Assembly (NCBI GenBank): GCA_947466515.1
Contig: CANIEM010000011.1
Span: forward strand, 1 to 41,958
DNA: 41,958 nt
Source of the DNA: Verrucomicrobia subdivision 6 bacterium
GTDB taxonomy: Bacteria; Verrucomicrobiota; Verrucomicrobiia; Methylacidiphilales; Verrucolacustridaceae
Reading direction: 5' to 3'
Part shown: one piece after another, positions 34,383 to 41,958 of the stretch
Position numbering within the stretch: position 1 is the first letter of the stretch
Layout: each line of letters opens with the position of its first letter
The notes under the pieces: model-generated
The model's input: the letters and a program-made list of their open reading frames with translations, nothing else
Told to the model about the DNA's origin: nothing
The model's database searches: none
Made by a program: the position numbers and the translations under genes

Positions 34383-35876
34383 TTAGCGAAGGGTGATGAC
34401 GATACCGCCCAATGCGATGATCGCGATGATCACAAGAAGCCAAGCGATCTGTCGCTCAGAAATGGCACCCGAGGTCGAACCAGGACCACTCACGCTACGT
34501 CCTTTGATCCGGCCTTTCTTCAAAAACCCATCGTAATGCCTTTGCAGAAGATAAGTTTCCGCCTGCCGCATCGTGTCCAACATAACCCCGACAATGATCA
34601 GTAGTCCCGTGCCGCCGAAAAACTGAGCCGTGATACTAGGAACACCGAGGAAATTCTGCACAATCATCGGCAAGACGGCCAAGGCCGTTAAGAAAATTGC
34701 ACCAGCAAAGGTCAACCGCGTCATTGAGTAATCCAAAAATTGCGCTGTTGTCTCTCCAGGACGTACTCCAGGGATAAAGCCACCATGGCGCTTCATATCA
34801 TCAGCAATTTGTATCGGGTTGAAAACCATCGCCACCCAGAAATACGAGAAGAAAAAAATCATGCCTGCATAAAGCACATAATGGAGTGATCCACTGGCTA
34901 AAGCGGCCGAGATCCTGTTCGCCGTTGGTGAACCAGGAAAGAGAAACCCTAGAATACTCGCGGGGAAAAGCAGAATAGCGTTGGCGAAGATAATCGGCAT
35001 GACCCCCGCATAATTAACCTTCAAAGGAAGGAAGGAGGTCTGCCCACCATAAACTCGATTTCCGCGAACCTGTTTTGCGTACTGCACGCTCACTTTTCGT
35101 AACGCCTGCGTTAACGAGATCGTCGAAGCGATCACCGTGAAGAGAAAAGCGAGCAAAAGAAAGAGTACAAAGGGACTGATCGGTTCACGCCCACTGCCCG
35201 CGGGAGGAACAAAAACCTGCCATCCAGCCACCAAAGCTGCGGGCAAACGCGCCACGATCCCGATCGTGATGATTAAAGAAATACCGTTGCCAATGCCCTT
35301 TTCCGTGACCTGCTCCCCAATCCACATCAAGAGCATCGTGCCCGCAGTTAATGTGATCACTGTGATAATCCGAAAACCAATACCAGGTTCCGCGACTAGT
35401 GGCCCTAATCTTTGAATCACCTGATCGATCCCTGAAAAAATTGGAATCTTTGATGGGTTCTCAAAGCTAACCGCCAAGAGGTAACCTTGGACGATGCACA
35501 GAATCAGCGTGCCCCATCGGGTGTACTGGGTGATCTTTTGCCGACCCCCCTCTTCCCGAACCAGTTTACCCAGCGAAGGAATCACCCCCGTAGCCAGCTG
35601 CATGACAATGCTCGCACTAATATAAGGCATGATCGTCAGAGAAAAGATCGCGCAGTTTTCTAGCGCACCACCGCTAAAAAGATTAAAGAGCCCAATGACA
35701 CTTCCTTGATCCTGTTGATCTACTACCGAGCGGAAAAACTCTCCCAAGACCACCGGGTTAATCCCCGGACAAGGAATCGACGCTCCGATCCGCACCACCA
35801 CAATCAGTGCGAGGGTGAAGATGATCCGCTGACGTAACTCAGGGATCTTAAAGCAATTTAAAAGGGCGTGGAGCAT
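34383..35876 (-). CDS. secY: Protein translocase subunit SecY
   Basis: SecY is the channel of the SecYEG translocon in the inner membrane. The 497-residue protein has ten membrane helices. Family marks are IPCPGINP early on, GIGNGISLIITIGI, and VNYAGVMPIIFANAILLFP. It is longer than E. coli SecY (443) because of an enlarged loop around the segment WQVFVPPAGSGREPISPF and an extended C-terminus (KKGRIKGRSVSGPGSTSG, then a final hydrophobic helix). It follows rplO by 24 bases in the standard spc order. Confidence 0.97.
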   Translation of the reverse strand: MLHALLNCFKIPELRQRIIFTLALIVVVRIGASIPCPGINPVVLGEFFRSVVDQQDQGSVIGLFNLFSGGALENCAIFSLTIMPYISASIVMQLATGVIPSLGKLVREEGGRQKITQYTRWGTLILCIVQGYLLAVSFENPSKIPIFSGIDQVIQRLGPLVAEPGIGFRIITVITLTAGTMLLMWIGEQVTEKGIGNGISLIITIGIVARLPAALVAGWQVFVPPAGSGREPISPFVLFLLLAFLFTVIASTISLTQALRKVSVQYAKQVRGNRVYGGQTSFLPLKVNYAGVMPIIFANAILLFPASILGFLFPGSPTANRISAALASGSLHYVLYAGMIFFFSYFWVAMVFNPIQIADDMKRHGGFIPGVRPGETTAQFLDYSMTRLTFAGAIFLTALAVLPMIVQNFLGVPSITAQFFGGTGLLIIVGVMLDTMRQAETYLLQRHYDGFLKKGRIKGRSVSGPGSTSGAISERQIAWLLVIIAIIALGGIVITLR

Positions 35877-35900
35877 GGCCCGTCAGAGACCCCTCAGGGC

Positions 35901-36347
35901 CTATTTCTTCAGCAGGGTGATTTTCGCACCCGCCGCCTCAAGCGCCTTTTTGGCCGATGTACTGGCCGCATGCACCTCGAGGATGAGATTTTTTGGTTTC
36001 AGCTTTCCGCCACCGAGAATCTTAACCCCTTCCCAATCCCCCTTGACTAAGCCGTGGGAACGGAGAATCTCCTCGTTCACTTTCGCACCATCCGAAAATA
36101 CATCGAGCCCATCCAAGTTCACATGGGCGTAGCGAATGGTGAAAACCGCATTATTAAAGCCCCGCTTCGGAATACGGCGGATCAAAGGCATCTGCCCTCC
36201 TTCGAATCCCAAACGCAAGCTACCTCCCGATCGAGCTTTTTGTCCCTTATGACCCTTGCCAGAGGTTTTTCCTTTGCCCGACGATTCCCCTGAACCGAGG
36301 CGCTTCCGACGATGGCGGGCTCCAGGACGGGGAGAGGTCGTACTCAT
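35901..36347 (-). CDS. rplO: Ribosomal protein uL15
   Basis: This 148-residue large-subunit protein shows the glycine- and lysine-rich opening ([20 protein letters not shown]), then the [19 protein letters not shown] segment. Its ATG overlaps the rpsE stop by four bases, leaving no room for rpmD (L30), which usually sits between S5 and L15. It precedes secY. Confidence 0.97.
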   Translation of the reverse strand: MSTTSPRPGARHRRKRLGSGESSGKGKTSGKGHKGQKARSGGSLRLGFEGGQMPLIRRIPKRGFNNAVFTIRYAHVNLDGLDVFSDGAKVNEEILRSHGLVKGDWEGVKILGGGKLKPKNLILEVHAASTSAKKALEAAGAKITLLKK

Positions 36348-36973
36348 ACCGCTACCTCCTGTACAGCCCTAGGTGCGCGTTTCTTTCCACGAGATTCCAG
36401 AATTTGAGTGCGAGTCCGCAAACGGGAAAGAGCATCTACCGTCGCCTTAACTACGTTGGCGGGGTTACTCGAGCCCATCGATTTGGCCAAAACGTCCTTT
36501 ACACCAGCAGCTTCCAAAACCGAGCGTACTCCGCCACCTGCGATCAAACCCGTCCCCAAAGAAGCAGGACGCAGCAAGACACGGCCCCCACCAAACACCC
36601 CATTGACCTCATGAGGGAGAGTGCTCGGCCCAATGTTGTAAGTGTAGAGATTCTTCTTAGCGTTTTCCGTGCCTTTGCGGATCGCTTCCGCCACCTCCCG
36701 CGCCTTACCAAATCCTACCCCAACCTTCCCCTTCTTATCACCGACCACCAAGAGAGCGCTAAAGCTGAAACGACGCCCACCCTTAACCACCTTGGCGCAA
36801 CGATTCACAAAAACAACCTTCTCAAACATGTCTGACGGAGTACGAGTGCGATCGCGGCGAGCCGCAGGCTCCGATTTCGGAATAAATTCCGACGTTTTTG
36901 AAAACGCCTTTTCAGGGGCGACTTCGACCTCTTTGAGTAGGTCTTTGTTTTCGTTAGGGGGGACAGTACTCAT
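36344..36973 (-). CDS. rpsE: Ribosomal protein uS5, N-terminally extended
   Basis: This 209-residue small-subunit protein acts in decoding accuracy. The core is the S5 double-stranded-RNA-binding fold, starting at [20 protein letters not shown], with [20 protein letters not shown] and the C-terminal [16 protein letters not shown]. About 45 residues of charged N-terminal extension precede the core, compared with about 8 in E. coli. AAGAGG lies upstream of ATG 36973; a TTG directly before it is an alternative. It overlaps rplO by four bases. Confidence 0.96.
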   Translation of the reverse strand: MSTVPPNENKDLLKEVEVAPEKAFSKTSEFIPKSEPAARRDRTRTPSDMFEKVVFVNRCAKVVKGGRRFSFSALLVVGDKKGKVGVGFGKAREVAEAIRKGTENAKKNLYTYNIGPSTLPHEVNGVFGGGRVLLRPASLGTGLIAGGGVRSVLEAAGVKDVLAKSMGSSNPANVVKATVDALSRLRTRTQILESRGKKRAPRAVQEVAV

Positions 36974-36985
36974 CAATATACCTCT

Positions 36986-37351
36986 TTAGAATTTTAAGCC
37001 GGCCGTACGCGCCGCTTCGGCAAAAGCTTTCACTTTGCCATGATAAAGAAAACCACCGCGATCAAACACCACATCGGAGACCCCTTTTTTCGAGGCGCGC
37101 TCGGCCACTGCTTGCCCCAGCTTGGCTGCACCGGCCACATTTGCACGAATCGATTTCTTCAGTCCTTCTTCTAAACTAGAAGCCGCCACCAGAGTCTTAC
37201 CCGCGGAGTCATCAATCACTTGAGCATAAATATGTTTACCGCTGAAAGAGACACACAACCTAGGCTTGGTCGCCTCTCCGCGCAAACGCAACCGAATCCG
37301 TTTATGAATTCGAATGCGGCGTTCCCGACGATGTTGGGCTGGATTAGGCAT
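36986..37351 (-). CDS. rplR: Ribosomal protein uL18
   Basis: This 121-residue 5S-rRNA-binding protein shows [18 protein letters not shown] and the closing [20 protein letters not shown] signature. The basic N-terminus ([19 protein letters not shown]) is typical. It sits between rplF (6-base gap) and rpsE (12-base gap) in the normal spc order. Confidence 0.97.
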   Translation of the reverse strand: MPNPAQHRRERRIRIHKRIRLRLRGEATKPRLCVSFSGKHIYAQVIDDSAGKTLVAASSLEEGLKKSIRANVAGAAKLGQAVAERASKKGVSDVVFDRGGFLYHGKVKAFAEAARTAGLKF

Positions 37352-37357
37352 AAAAGT

Positions 37358-37906
37358 TTAAGCGGACTTACTTTGCGCGGTCTTCCCTTCCTTGCGGCGG
37401 ATGGTCTCACCCACATAACGCACCCCTTTGCCCTTGTAAGGCTCAGGTGGGTGGTAACCACGGATATCAGCAGAAACCGCGCCGACCAACTGCTTGTCCG
37501 GACCTTCTACGGTCAGACGAGTATTGTCCGTAACCGTGATCTTGATCGTGTCGGGTACAGGATATTCAATCGGATGCGATTTACCTAAGTTAAGTACCAA
37601 TTTCTTTCCCTGAAGATTCGCCTTAAAGCCAACCCCGTGAATCTCCATCTTCTTGACGTATCCCGTGCTCACTCCCTGAACTAAATTATTCACCAAACTA
37701 CGAGCCAATCCGTGCATCGACCGCGCCATCCGCTCATCCGAATCTCGCACAATATGCACAACACCCGCATCGAGTTTAGCCGTGACCTTGGGGGGGAGTT
37801 CCATTCCTAGTTTACCCAAGGGGCCTTCGGCACGAAAGCGACGCCCCTCTAGGAATACCTTTACGTTCGCGGGCACAAGAACAGGAGATTTGCCAATGCG
37901 GGACAT
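37358..37906 (-). CDS. rplF: Ribosomal protein uL6
   Basis: This 182-residue two-domain protein sits near the factor-binding site. It shows MSRIGKSPVLVPANVKVF, LVQGVSTGYVKKMEIHGVGF and the C-terminal PPEPYKGKGVRYVGETIRRK signature. The length is typical. It follows rpsH by one base. Confidence 0.97.
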   Translation of the reverse strand: MSRIGKSPVLVPANVKVFLEGRRFRAEGPLGKLGMELPPKVTAKLDAGVVHIVRDSDERMARSMHGLARSLVNNLVQGVSTGYVKKMEIHGVGFKANLQGKKLVLNLGKSHPIEYPVPDTIKITVTDNTRLTVEGPDKQLVGAVSADIRGYHPPEPYKGKGVRYVGETIRRKEGKTAQSKSA

Positions 37907-37907
37907 A

Positions 37908-38306
37908 TTACCAGACTACGAGGAGCAGTTCCCCGCCTACGTTTTGCTTTTTTGCATCTTCACCAGAAAGCACCCCTAGAGGAGTGGAAAGGATCGAAAC
38001 ACCCAAACCACCAAGATACTTTGGAATCTCCCGTACTCCCACGTAACGCCGCAATCCGGGCTTGGACAAACGACGAATGCAGGTGATCGCCTTCCCATTG
38101 CGCGCACTGGGGACCTTCATGGAAATATGAAAATCACTATGCTTTCCCTCTTTCTTTAGCTCAAAATCTTCTATGAACCCCTCTTTTTTCAAGATGGCCA
38201 AAACATTCCCCCTCATCCGAGAATGCTTAGCGCGGACATTTTTCAGCCCAGCCACCGAAGCGTTTCGGATCTGCGTAATAAAATCTGCCAATGGATCAGT
38301 TACCAT
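37908..38306 (-). CDS. rpsH: Ribosomal protein uS8
   Basis: This 132-residue small-subunit protein binds the 16S central domain and in many bacteria represses the spc operon. It shows DPLADFITQIRNA at the start and RRYVGVREIPKYLGGLGVSI before the closing LGVLSGEDAKKQNVGGELL. A G-V-S-I-L-S-T-P segment matches the family. It lies between rpsN and rplF. Confidence 0.97.
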   Translation of the reverse strand: MVTDPLADFITQIRNASVAGLKNVRAKHSRMRGNVLAILKKEGFIEDFELKKEGKHSDFHISMKVPSARNGKAITCIRRLSKPGLRRYVGVREIPKYLGGLGVSILSTPLGVLSGEDAKKQNVGGELLLVVW

Positions 38307-38313
38307 AAATTCC

Positions 38314-38499
38314 TTACCAGCTCGCTTTCGTCACCCCAGGAATTTCCCCACGTAGGGCCATTTCCCGGAACTGAATACGGCTGACACCGAAACGCCGAAT
38401 ATAACTACGACGACGGCCAGTAATCGAACACCGGTTGTACTTCCGGGTCGAAAACTTTGGTTTCTTCTTCTGCTTAAGCCGCCAGCACTTCTTGGCCAT
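38314..38499 (-). CDS. rpsN: Ribosomal protein uS14, short zinc-free form
   Basis: This 61-residue short S14 ([20 protein letters not shown], then [20 protein letters not shown]) ends in the conserved [11 protein letters not shown]. Length and layout are those of the zinc-binding type, but the CxxC pairs are gone (CSIT, VSRIQ in place of CxxC); only Cys5 and Cys23 remain. ATG 38499 has AAGGAGA six bases upstream and lies inside the rplE 3' end (26-base overlap). The frame extends 19 codons further, without S14 sequence. Confidence 0.95.
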   Translation of the reverse strand: MAKKCWRLKQKKKPKFSTRKYNRCSITGRRRSYIRRFGVSRIQFREMALRGEIPGVTKASW

Positions 38500-39091
38500 G
38501 AGGTGTCTCCTTATTGCCGGTCTTGGCGGCTTGGTCTGGCGAGTGGGATCTCGCAATGAAAGGCATACCCATTTGCACCAGCATTTCGCGGGTTTCTTCC
38601 CGGTCCTTTCCTGAGGTCACAAAGGTCACATCGAATCCTAGATTACGCTTCACCCGATCAATTTCGATCTCTGGGAAAATCGAATGATCCTTTACCCCGA
38701 GCGTATAACCACCACGCCCGTCAAATCCACCATTCGGGATCCCACGAAAATCACGAATCCTGGGCAAAGCCGCCCGAATAAAGCGCAAGAGGAAGTCATA
38801 CATCATTTTACCCCGCAAGGTCACTTTGCAGCCGATTTCCTGGTGCAAACGAAGATTGAAGTTCGAGATACTCTTTTTCGAACGAGTTTTGATCGGCTTT
38901 TGTCCTGTGATCATTGTCAGGTCATTCAAGGCATCTTCTAAGGCCACTTTAATATCAGTCGCCGAACCCACAGAGCAGTTCAGCACAATTTTCTCCAACT
39001 TCGGCACCTGGTGGGTGTTGCTATACCCGCGAATCTTGATCATCGCAGGTACCACTGTTTTCAAATAATGAACTTTAAGGTCGTTTTCCAT
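38474..39091 (-). CDS. rplE: Ribosomal protein uL5
   Basis: This 205-residue protein binds 5S rRNA and contacts P-site tRNA. It shows [37 protein letters not shown] and [25 protein letters not shown]-terminal tail of about 25 residues beyond the usual end overlaps the rpsN start. It begins 3 bases after the rplX stop. Confidence 0.97.
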   Translation of the reverse strand: MENDLKVHYLKTVVPAMIKIRGYSNTHQVPKLEKIVLNCSVGSATDIKVALEDALNDLTMITGQKPIKTRSKKSISNFNLRLHQEIGCKVTLRGKMMYDFLLRFIRAALPRIRDFRGIPNGGFDGRGGYTLGVKDHSIFPEIEIDRVKRNLGFDVTFVTSGKDREETREMLVQMGMPFIARSHSPDQAAKTGNKETPHGQEVLAA

Positions 39092-39094
39092 AAC

Positions 39095-39385
39095 TTACTT
39101 CTTCCCCTTCACCGTCTTCTCTTTGCCCTTCTTGGCCACTGCCTTCTCCCCCTTGGGTCGCGAGATTAGCTTTAAATTCGAAATGTGCACAGTGCCCTCA
39201 CGCTCCATCACCCCGCCCTTCGGGTTCTCTTGGGTCGGCCGAACATGCTTCTTGATCATGTTCACCCCCTCAATCAAAGCGCGTGACGAGTTCGTGATAA
39301 TTTCAAGAACCTTTCCCTTGCGACCCCGTTGCGAGCCACTAATCACCAAAACCTCGTCCCCTTTATGTACATGAAATGTTGTCAT
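39095..39385 (-). CDS. rplX: Ribosomal protein uL24
   Basis: This 96-residue protein initiates large-subunit assembly. It has a KOW motif (HKGDEVLVISGSQRGRKGKV) and the VEGVNMIKKHVRPTQENPKGG-type segment typical of L24. The C-terminus is a lysine-rich tail. It sits between rplN and rplE, in the usual order. Confidence 0.96.
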   Translation of the reverse strand: MTTFHVHKGDEVLVISGSQRGRKGKVLEIITNSSRALIEGVNMIKKHVRPTQENPKGGVMEREGTVHISNLKLISRPKGEKAVAKKGKEKTVKGKK

Positions 39386-39393
39386 AGGATGTT

Positions 39394-39759
39394 TTAGAGA
39401 ACCTCAGGAGCTAAAGAAACAATCTTCATGAAATTCCGATCACGCAGTTCCCTCGCCACCGGACCAAAAATACGAGTACCCCGCGGATTCGAATCCTTGT
39501 CGATGATCACTGCGGCGTTGCTATCAAACCGAAGGTAAGATCCATCCGTCCGACGAATCGGATAACGCGTACGCACAATTACCGCACGCACCACTTCACT
39601 CTTCTTCACTGTGCCATCGGGAGCTGCTTCTTTTACGTTGGCTGTCACGATATCACCAATCCGCGCCACCATCGTCTTACGACCAATCACCCCGATCATC
39701 GTGGCCCGACGGGCGCCCGTGTTATCCGCAATATTAATCCAAGAACGAATCTGAATCAT
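39394..39759 (-). CDS. rplN: Ribosomal protein uL14
   Basis: This 121-residue protein lies at the subunit interface. It shows [34 protein letters not shown] and the closing [19 protein letters not shown]. Length and motifs are canonical. Its ATG overlaps the rpsQ stop by four bases. Confidence 0.97.
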   Translation of the reverse strand: MIQIRSWINIADNTGARRATMIGVIGRKTMVARIGDIVTANVKEAAPDGTVKKSEVVRAVIVRTRYPIRRTDGSYLRFDSNAAVIIDKDSNPRGTRIFGPVARELRDRNFMKIVSLAPEVL

Positions 39760-40046
39760 ACCAGTACCTCGGCTTTGCTCTCAGCCTGTTTAACTACTTC
39801 CACTAAATTCCAACGCTTGAGACGGCTGAGCGGACGGCAGGCTACGATGCGCACCATATCGCCCTCTTTCGCCTTCTTCTCTTCGTCATGGGCATAAAAC
39901 TTTTTCCGCAGACGGATGATCTTTTTGTACTTGGGATGAGGCATCCGGCGTTCCACCTGCACTACAATCGTCTTTTCCATCTTGGCGGAGATCACTTCGC
40001 CAGTCAGCTCCTTCAGTACGGAGATATGTTCTGGAGTAGTTGTCAT
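39756..40046 (-). CDS. rpsQ: Ribosomal protein uS17
   Basis: This 96-residue 16S-binding protein has the OB-fold signature [20 protein letters not shown], then KKFYAHDE and [18 protein letters not shown]. The ATG at 40046 overlaps the rpmC stop by one base (TAATG), and its own stop overlaps rplN by four, so it is coupled on both sides. Confidence 0.97.
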   Translation of the reverse strand: MTTTPEHISVLKELTGEVISAKMEKTIVVQVERRMPHPKYKKIIRLRKKFYAHDEEKKAKEGDMVRIVACRPLSRLKRWNLVEVVKQAESKAEVLV

Positions 40047-40255
40047 TACGCGCCTTTTCCTGGAGTCGCTAAACGAGACTCCGAGCGGGCGGTTTCAATC
40101 CGAGCAATCGTCCTGCGAATCTCTCGCAACCGAGTCGGTTTTTCCAGCTGCCCAGACTGCTGTTGAATACGGAGCTGAAAGCGCTCACGACGAAGTTCTT
40201 CCGTCTTACGCTCCAACTCAGCCGCTTTCAGTCCTCTAAATTCTTCGATCTTCAA
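40046..40255 (-). CDS. rpmC: Ribosomal protein uL29 (TTG start)
   Basis: This 69-residue helical-hairpin protein sits near the exit tunnel. I start at TTG 40255, which gives the standard [25 protein letters not shown] lies nine bases upstream, and the TTGA overlap with the rplP stop matches the coupling style of the operon. The longer frame (24 more codons) runs into rplP. The [19 protein letters not shown] segment is diagnostic. Confidence 0.93.
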   Translation of the reverse strand: MKIEEFRGLKAAELERKTEELRRERFQLRIQQQSGQLEKPTRLREIRRTIARIETARSESRLATPGKGA

Positions 40256-40677
40256 AATACTAATCTCCTCTCGCGAGTGATAAAGCGAGTCGCCATCGGT
40301 AGCTTGCTCGCCGCTAGCCGAAAGCACTCCTTTGCATCAAGTTCCAATAAACCATCGAGCTCGAAAAGGATAGTCCCTGGCTTAATAACTGCCACCCAAA
40401 ACTCAGGCTGCCCCTTCCCTTTTCCCATCCGTGTTTCTGGGGGACGGGAGGTAACCGACTTGTCCGGGAACACCCGAATCCACAATTTACCCTTCCGATT
40501 CATGTTTCTTGTCAGCGCAACTCGCGCTGCCTCGATCTGAATGTTCGTCAACCAGCAACGACCCAACGACTGTAAGCCGAAGGCGCCGAAGGCCAAAGTA
40601 ATGCATCGCGTGGCGAAGCCCTTGCGGCTACCGCGCTGCGTTTTGCGGAATTTTACGCGTTTGGGGAGTAAAGGCAT
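40252..40677 (-). CDS. rplP: Ribosomal protein uL16
   Basis: This 141-residue protein sits near the A-site tRNA. It opens [16 protein letters not shown] and shows [20 protein letters not shown], then [20 protein letters not shown]. Length is typical. It is followed by rpmC with a four-base TTGA overlap and preceded by rpsC with a 17-base gap. Confidence 0.97.
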   Translation of the reverse strand: MPLLPKRVKFRKTQRGSRKGFATRCITLAFGAFGLQSLGRCWLTNIQIEAARVALTRNMNRKGKLWIRVFPDKSVTSRPPETRMGKGKGQPEFWVAVIKPGTILFELDGLLELDAKECFRLAASKLPMATRFITRERRLVF

Positions 40678-40694
40678 AATAGTAGATCCGCCAG

Positions 40695-41327
40695 TTAAGC
40701 GGCTTCGTCTCCTAGGCAGATCCAGACTTTAACCCCGATTTTTCCTGCCACCGTCAGGGCCTCAGCAAATCCGTAATCAATATTTGCACGCAAGGTGTGC
40801 AACGGCACCTTCCCTTCGTGGTACTGCTCCGTCCGCGCAATTTCTCCTCCACCCAGACGCCCACCAACCCGAATCTTCACCCCAGCTGCCCCGAAATCCA
40901 GAGTGGTCTGCAAAGCTTTCTTCATCGCGCGACGAAACGAAACCCGACGCTCCAACTGCAAAGCAATATTTTCTGCCACCAACTGAGCGTCCAACTCGGG
41001 ATTCTTAATTTCCTTCACATCGATGAGCAACTCCCGATTCGGCGTCAGGGCTTGAGTGTCTTCGCGCAACTTATCGAGCTCGCTCGCTTTGCGCCCGATA
41101 ACCAGTCCAGGACGAGCCGTGTGCAAGGTCACCCGTACCCGATTCGATGCCCGCTCAATCACCACCTTGGAAATCGCCGCACTCTCCAGACGCTTCTTAA
41201 TGAAATTACGAATGGTGTAGTCCTCATGTAGAAAAATGGGGAAATTCTTTTTATTCGCATACCAAACCGAGCTCCAGTTCCTCCGGAGGGGTAAACGAAA
41301 TCCAACTGGATGAGTCTTTTGTCCCAT
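40695..41327 (-). CDS. rpsC: Ribosomal protein uS3
   Basis: This 210-residue protein lies at the mRNA entry site. It opens [18 protein letters not shown] and has the KH-type segment [20 protein letters not shown] and the C-terminal [19 protein letters not shown], then [15 protein letters not shown]. The KH loop reads GRKASEL where most have GKKG. The C-terminal extension seen in some bacteria is absent. Confidence 0.97.
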   Translation of the reverse strand: MGQKTHPVGFRLPLRRNWSSVWYANKKNFPIFLHEDYTIRNFIKKRLESAAISKVVIERASNRVRVTLHTARPGLVIGRKASELDKLREDTQALTPNRELLIDVKEIKNPELDAQLVAENIALQLERRVSFRRAMKKALQTTLDFGAAGVKIRVGGRLGGGEIARTEQYHEGKVPLHTLRANIDYGFAEALTVAGKIGVKVWICLGDEAA

Positions 41328-41333
41328 AACGCC

Positions 41334-41750
41334 TTATTCCTTTGCCGGAGCTTTCACTCGGGCCACTTTCTTTTCTTTCTTCTCCGCCTTGGCCGCCTCG
41401 GGCGGTGCTTCCTGTAAGGTCATGCGAATATGGCTGGTCCGCTTCCGAATCGGACCTGCACTGCCTCGGGCTTTTGGTTGAAAACGGTGAAAAGTAGGAC
41501 CTTCCCCAACCATAATCTCATGCACCACAAGATTCTCCGCGGGAATAGAATGCTTGTTCTCTGCATTGGCCACCGCCGATCGCAGCGTCTGCACCAATAG
41601 ACGAGCCGATTTCTGCGGGGCAAAACGCAAGCGGGCGTCTGCTTCAGGAGCGCGTAACCCCCGTAGGCAACGGGCGATATCCCGTATTTTGAAGGCGGAC
41701 ATACGCGCATACTTCATTTCTGCGCGAGCAGTGCGAATTTCTGTACTCAT
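41334..41750 (-). CDS. rplV: Ribosomal protein uL22 with basic tail
   Basis: This 138-residue exit-tunnel protein shows ARLLVQTLRSAVANAENKH, FHRFQPKARGSAGPIRKRTS and SHIRMTL. The last 25 or so residues form an Ala/Lys/Glu-rich tail beyond the usual 110. Its ATG overlaps the stop of the small ORF upstream (ATGA). Confidence 0.96.
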   Translation of the reverse strand: MSTEIRTARAEMKYARMSAFKIRDIARCLRGLRAPEADARLRFAPQKSARLLVQTLRSAVANAENKHSIPAENLVVHEIMVGEGPTFHRFQPKARGSAGPIRKRTSHIRMTLQEAPPEAAKAEKKEKKVARVKAPAKE

Positions 41751-41896
41751 TTTTGTGCGAGAACCGAAACTCGGTCCCCTACCTTGGGTTGAATGCCATC
41801 CGTCAGCTTTTCCGTCATTCCAGCAGAAATGAGTTCACGGACTTCCAAGTACGGCGGAACCCATGACGGAAAGTATGAAGTGGATGCACTTGCCAT
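41747..41896 (-). CDS. Small ORF coupled to rplV, unknown
   Basis: This 49-codon frame reads MASASTSYFPSWVPPYLEVR, ELISAGMTEKLTDGIQPKVG, DRVSVLAQK. The last part (PKVGDRVSVL) looks like a beta turn of an RNA- or DNA-binding barrel, but no family is recognised. Its stop overlaps the rplV start (ATGA), the coupling used throughout this operon, which supports translation. No ribosome site is visible, and the frame stays open to the window edge, so it may be the end of a longer gene. It occupies the slot of rpsS but shows no S19 motifs. Confidence 0.4.
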   Translation of the reverse strand: MASASTSYFPSWVPPYLEVRELISAGMTEKLTDGIQPKVGDRVSVLAQK

Positions 41897-41958
41897 TGTC
41901 CGAGAAATTCTTGTAGACTTTCTTTGCCCATGGCTAATGGCAGACCAGATACTTCCCA

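Noticed and set aside
41751-41958. rpsS (S19) expected upstream of rplV
   Set aside because: No GPFVD, KTWSRRS or GHKLGEF motif is present in any frame.

Overview
This 42-kb window is a densely packed bacterial chromosome segment of roughly 53% GC by eye. It probably comes from a Gram-negative member of the PVC group; Verrucomicrobiota is my best guess. That placement is inference from the gene mix: uronate catabolism, the hopanoid gene hpnH, an S14 and an L33 that have both lost their zinc cysteines, no L30 gene between rpsE and rplO, and many verrucomicrobial-style secreted proteins. No marker in the window proves it. Most gene junctions are ATGA or TGATG overlaps, which points to long translationally coupled operons.

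Region 1 (172-9982) is a tRNA-Thr followed by a uronate-use locus, nearly all on the minus strand. In transcription order it holds a secreted SGNH/GDSL esterase, an ExuT-like hexuronate transporter, a small secreted protein, uxaC, then a plus-strand VapBC toxin-antitoxin insert beside a strong hairpin repeat, and then a tight four-gene unit: SDR fructuronate reductase, LarA-family nickel racemase/epimerase homologue, PfkB sugar kinase and 6-phosphogluconate dehydrogenase. The order of these four matches a possible, unusual pathway: glucuronate, fructuronate, mannonate, gluconate, 6-phosphogluconate, ribulose-5-phosphate. This would bypass mannonate dehydratase and KDPG aldolase, and it is the most interesting hypothesis in the window.

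Region 2 (10116-15426) is a biosynthetic operon, lysA-dapF-dapA-dapB-folK-panB, joining lysine/peptidoglycan, folate and pantothenate synthesis. It converges on a small four-helix membrane protein. Region 3 (15474-23697) is a mixed housekeeping stretch: an EVE-domain protein, thiC under a TPP riboswitch, an SH3-like lipoprotein, a lipoate ligase/octanoyltransferase family protein, a DedA protein, a membrane-anchored sulfotransferase, and divergent nadE and hpnH sharing a control region.

Region 4 (23729-33548) holds two unknown small proteins, rplU-rpmA, a divergent UvrA coupled to a large periplasmic TPR protein, NADP-type isocitrate dehydrogenase with a C-terminal extension, two overlapping secreted proteins (one with a caspase-like His/Cys arrangement) and a 54-codon L33 gene. 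Region 5 (33614-41896, minus strand) is the S10/spc/alpha ribosomal operon from rplV to secY, followed by map. It lacks rpmD, and a 49-codon unknown ORF sits where rpsS would normally be.

No CRISPR array, prophage or transposase gene was seen.
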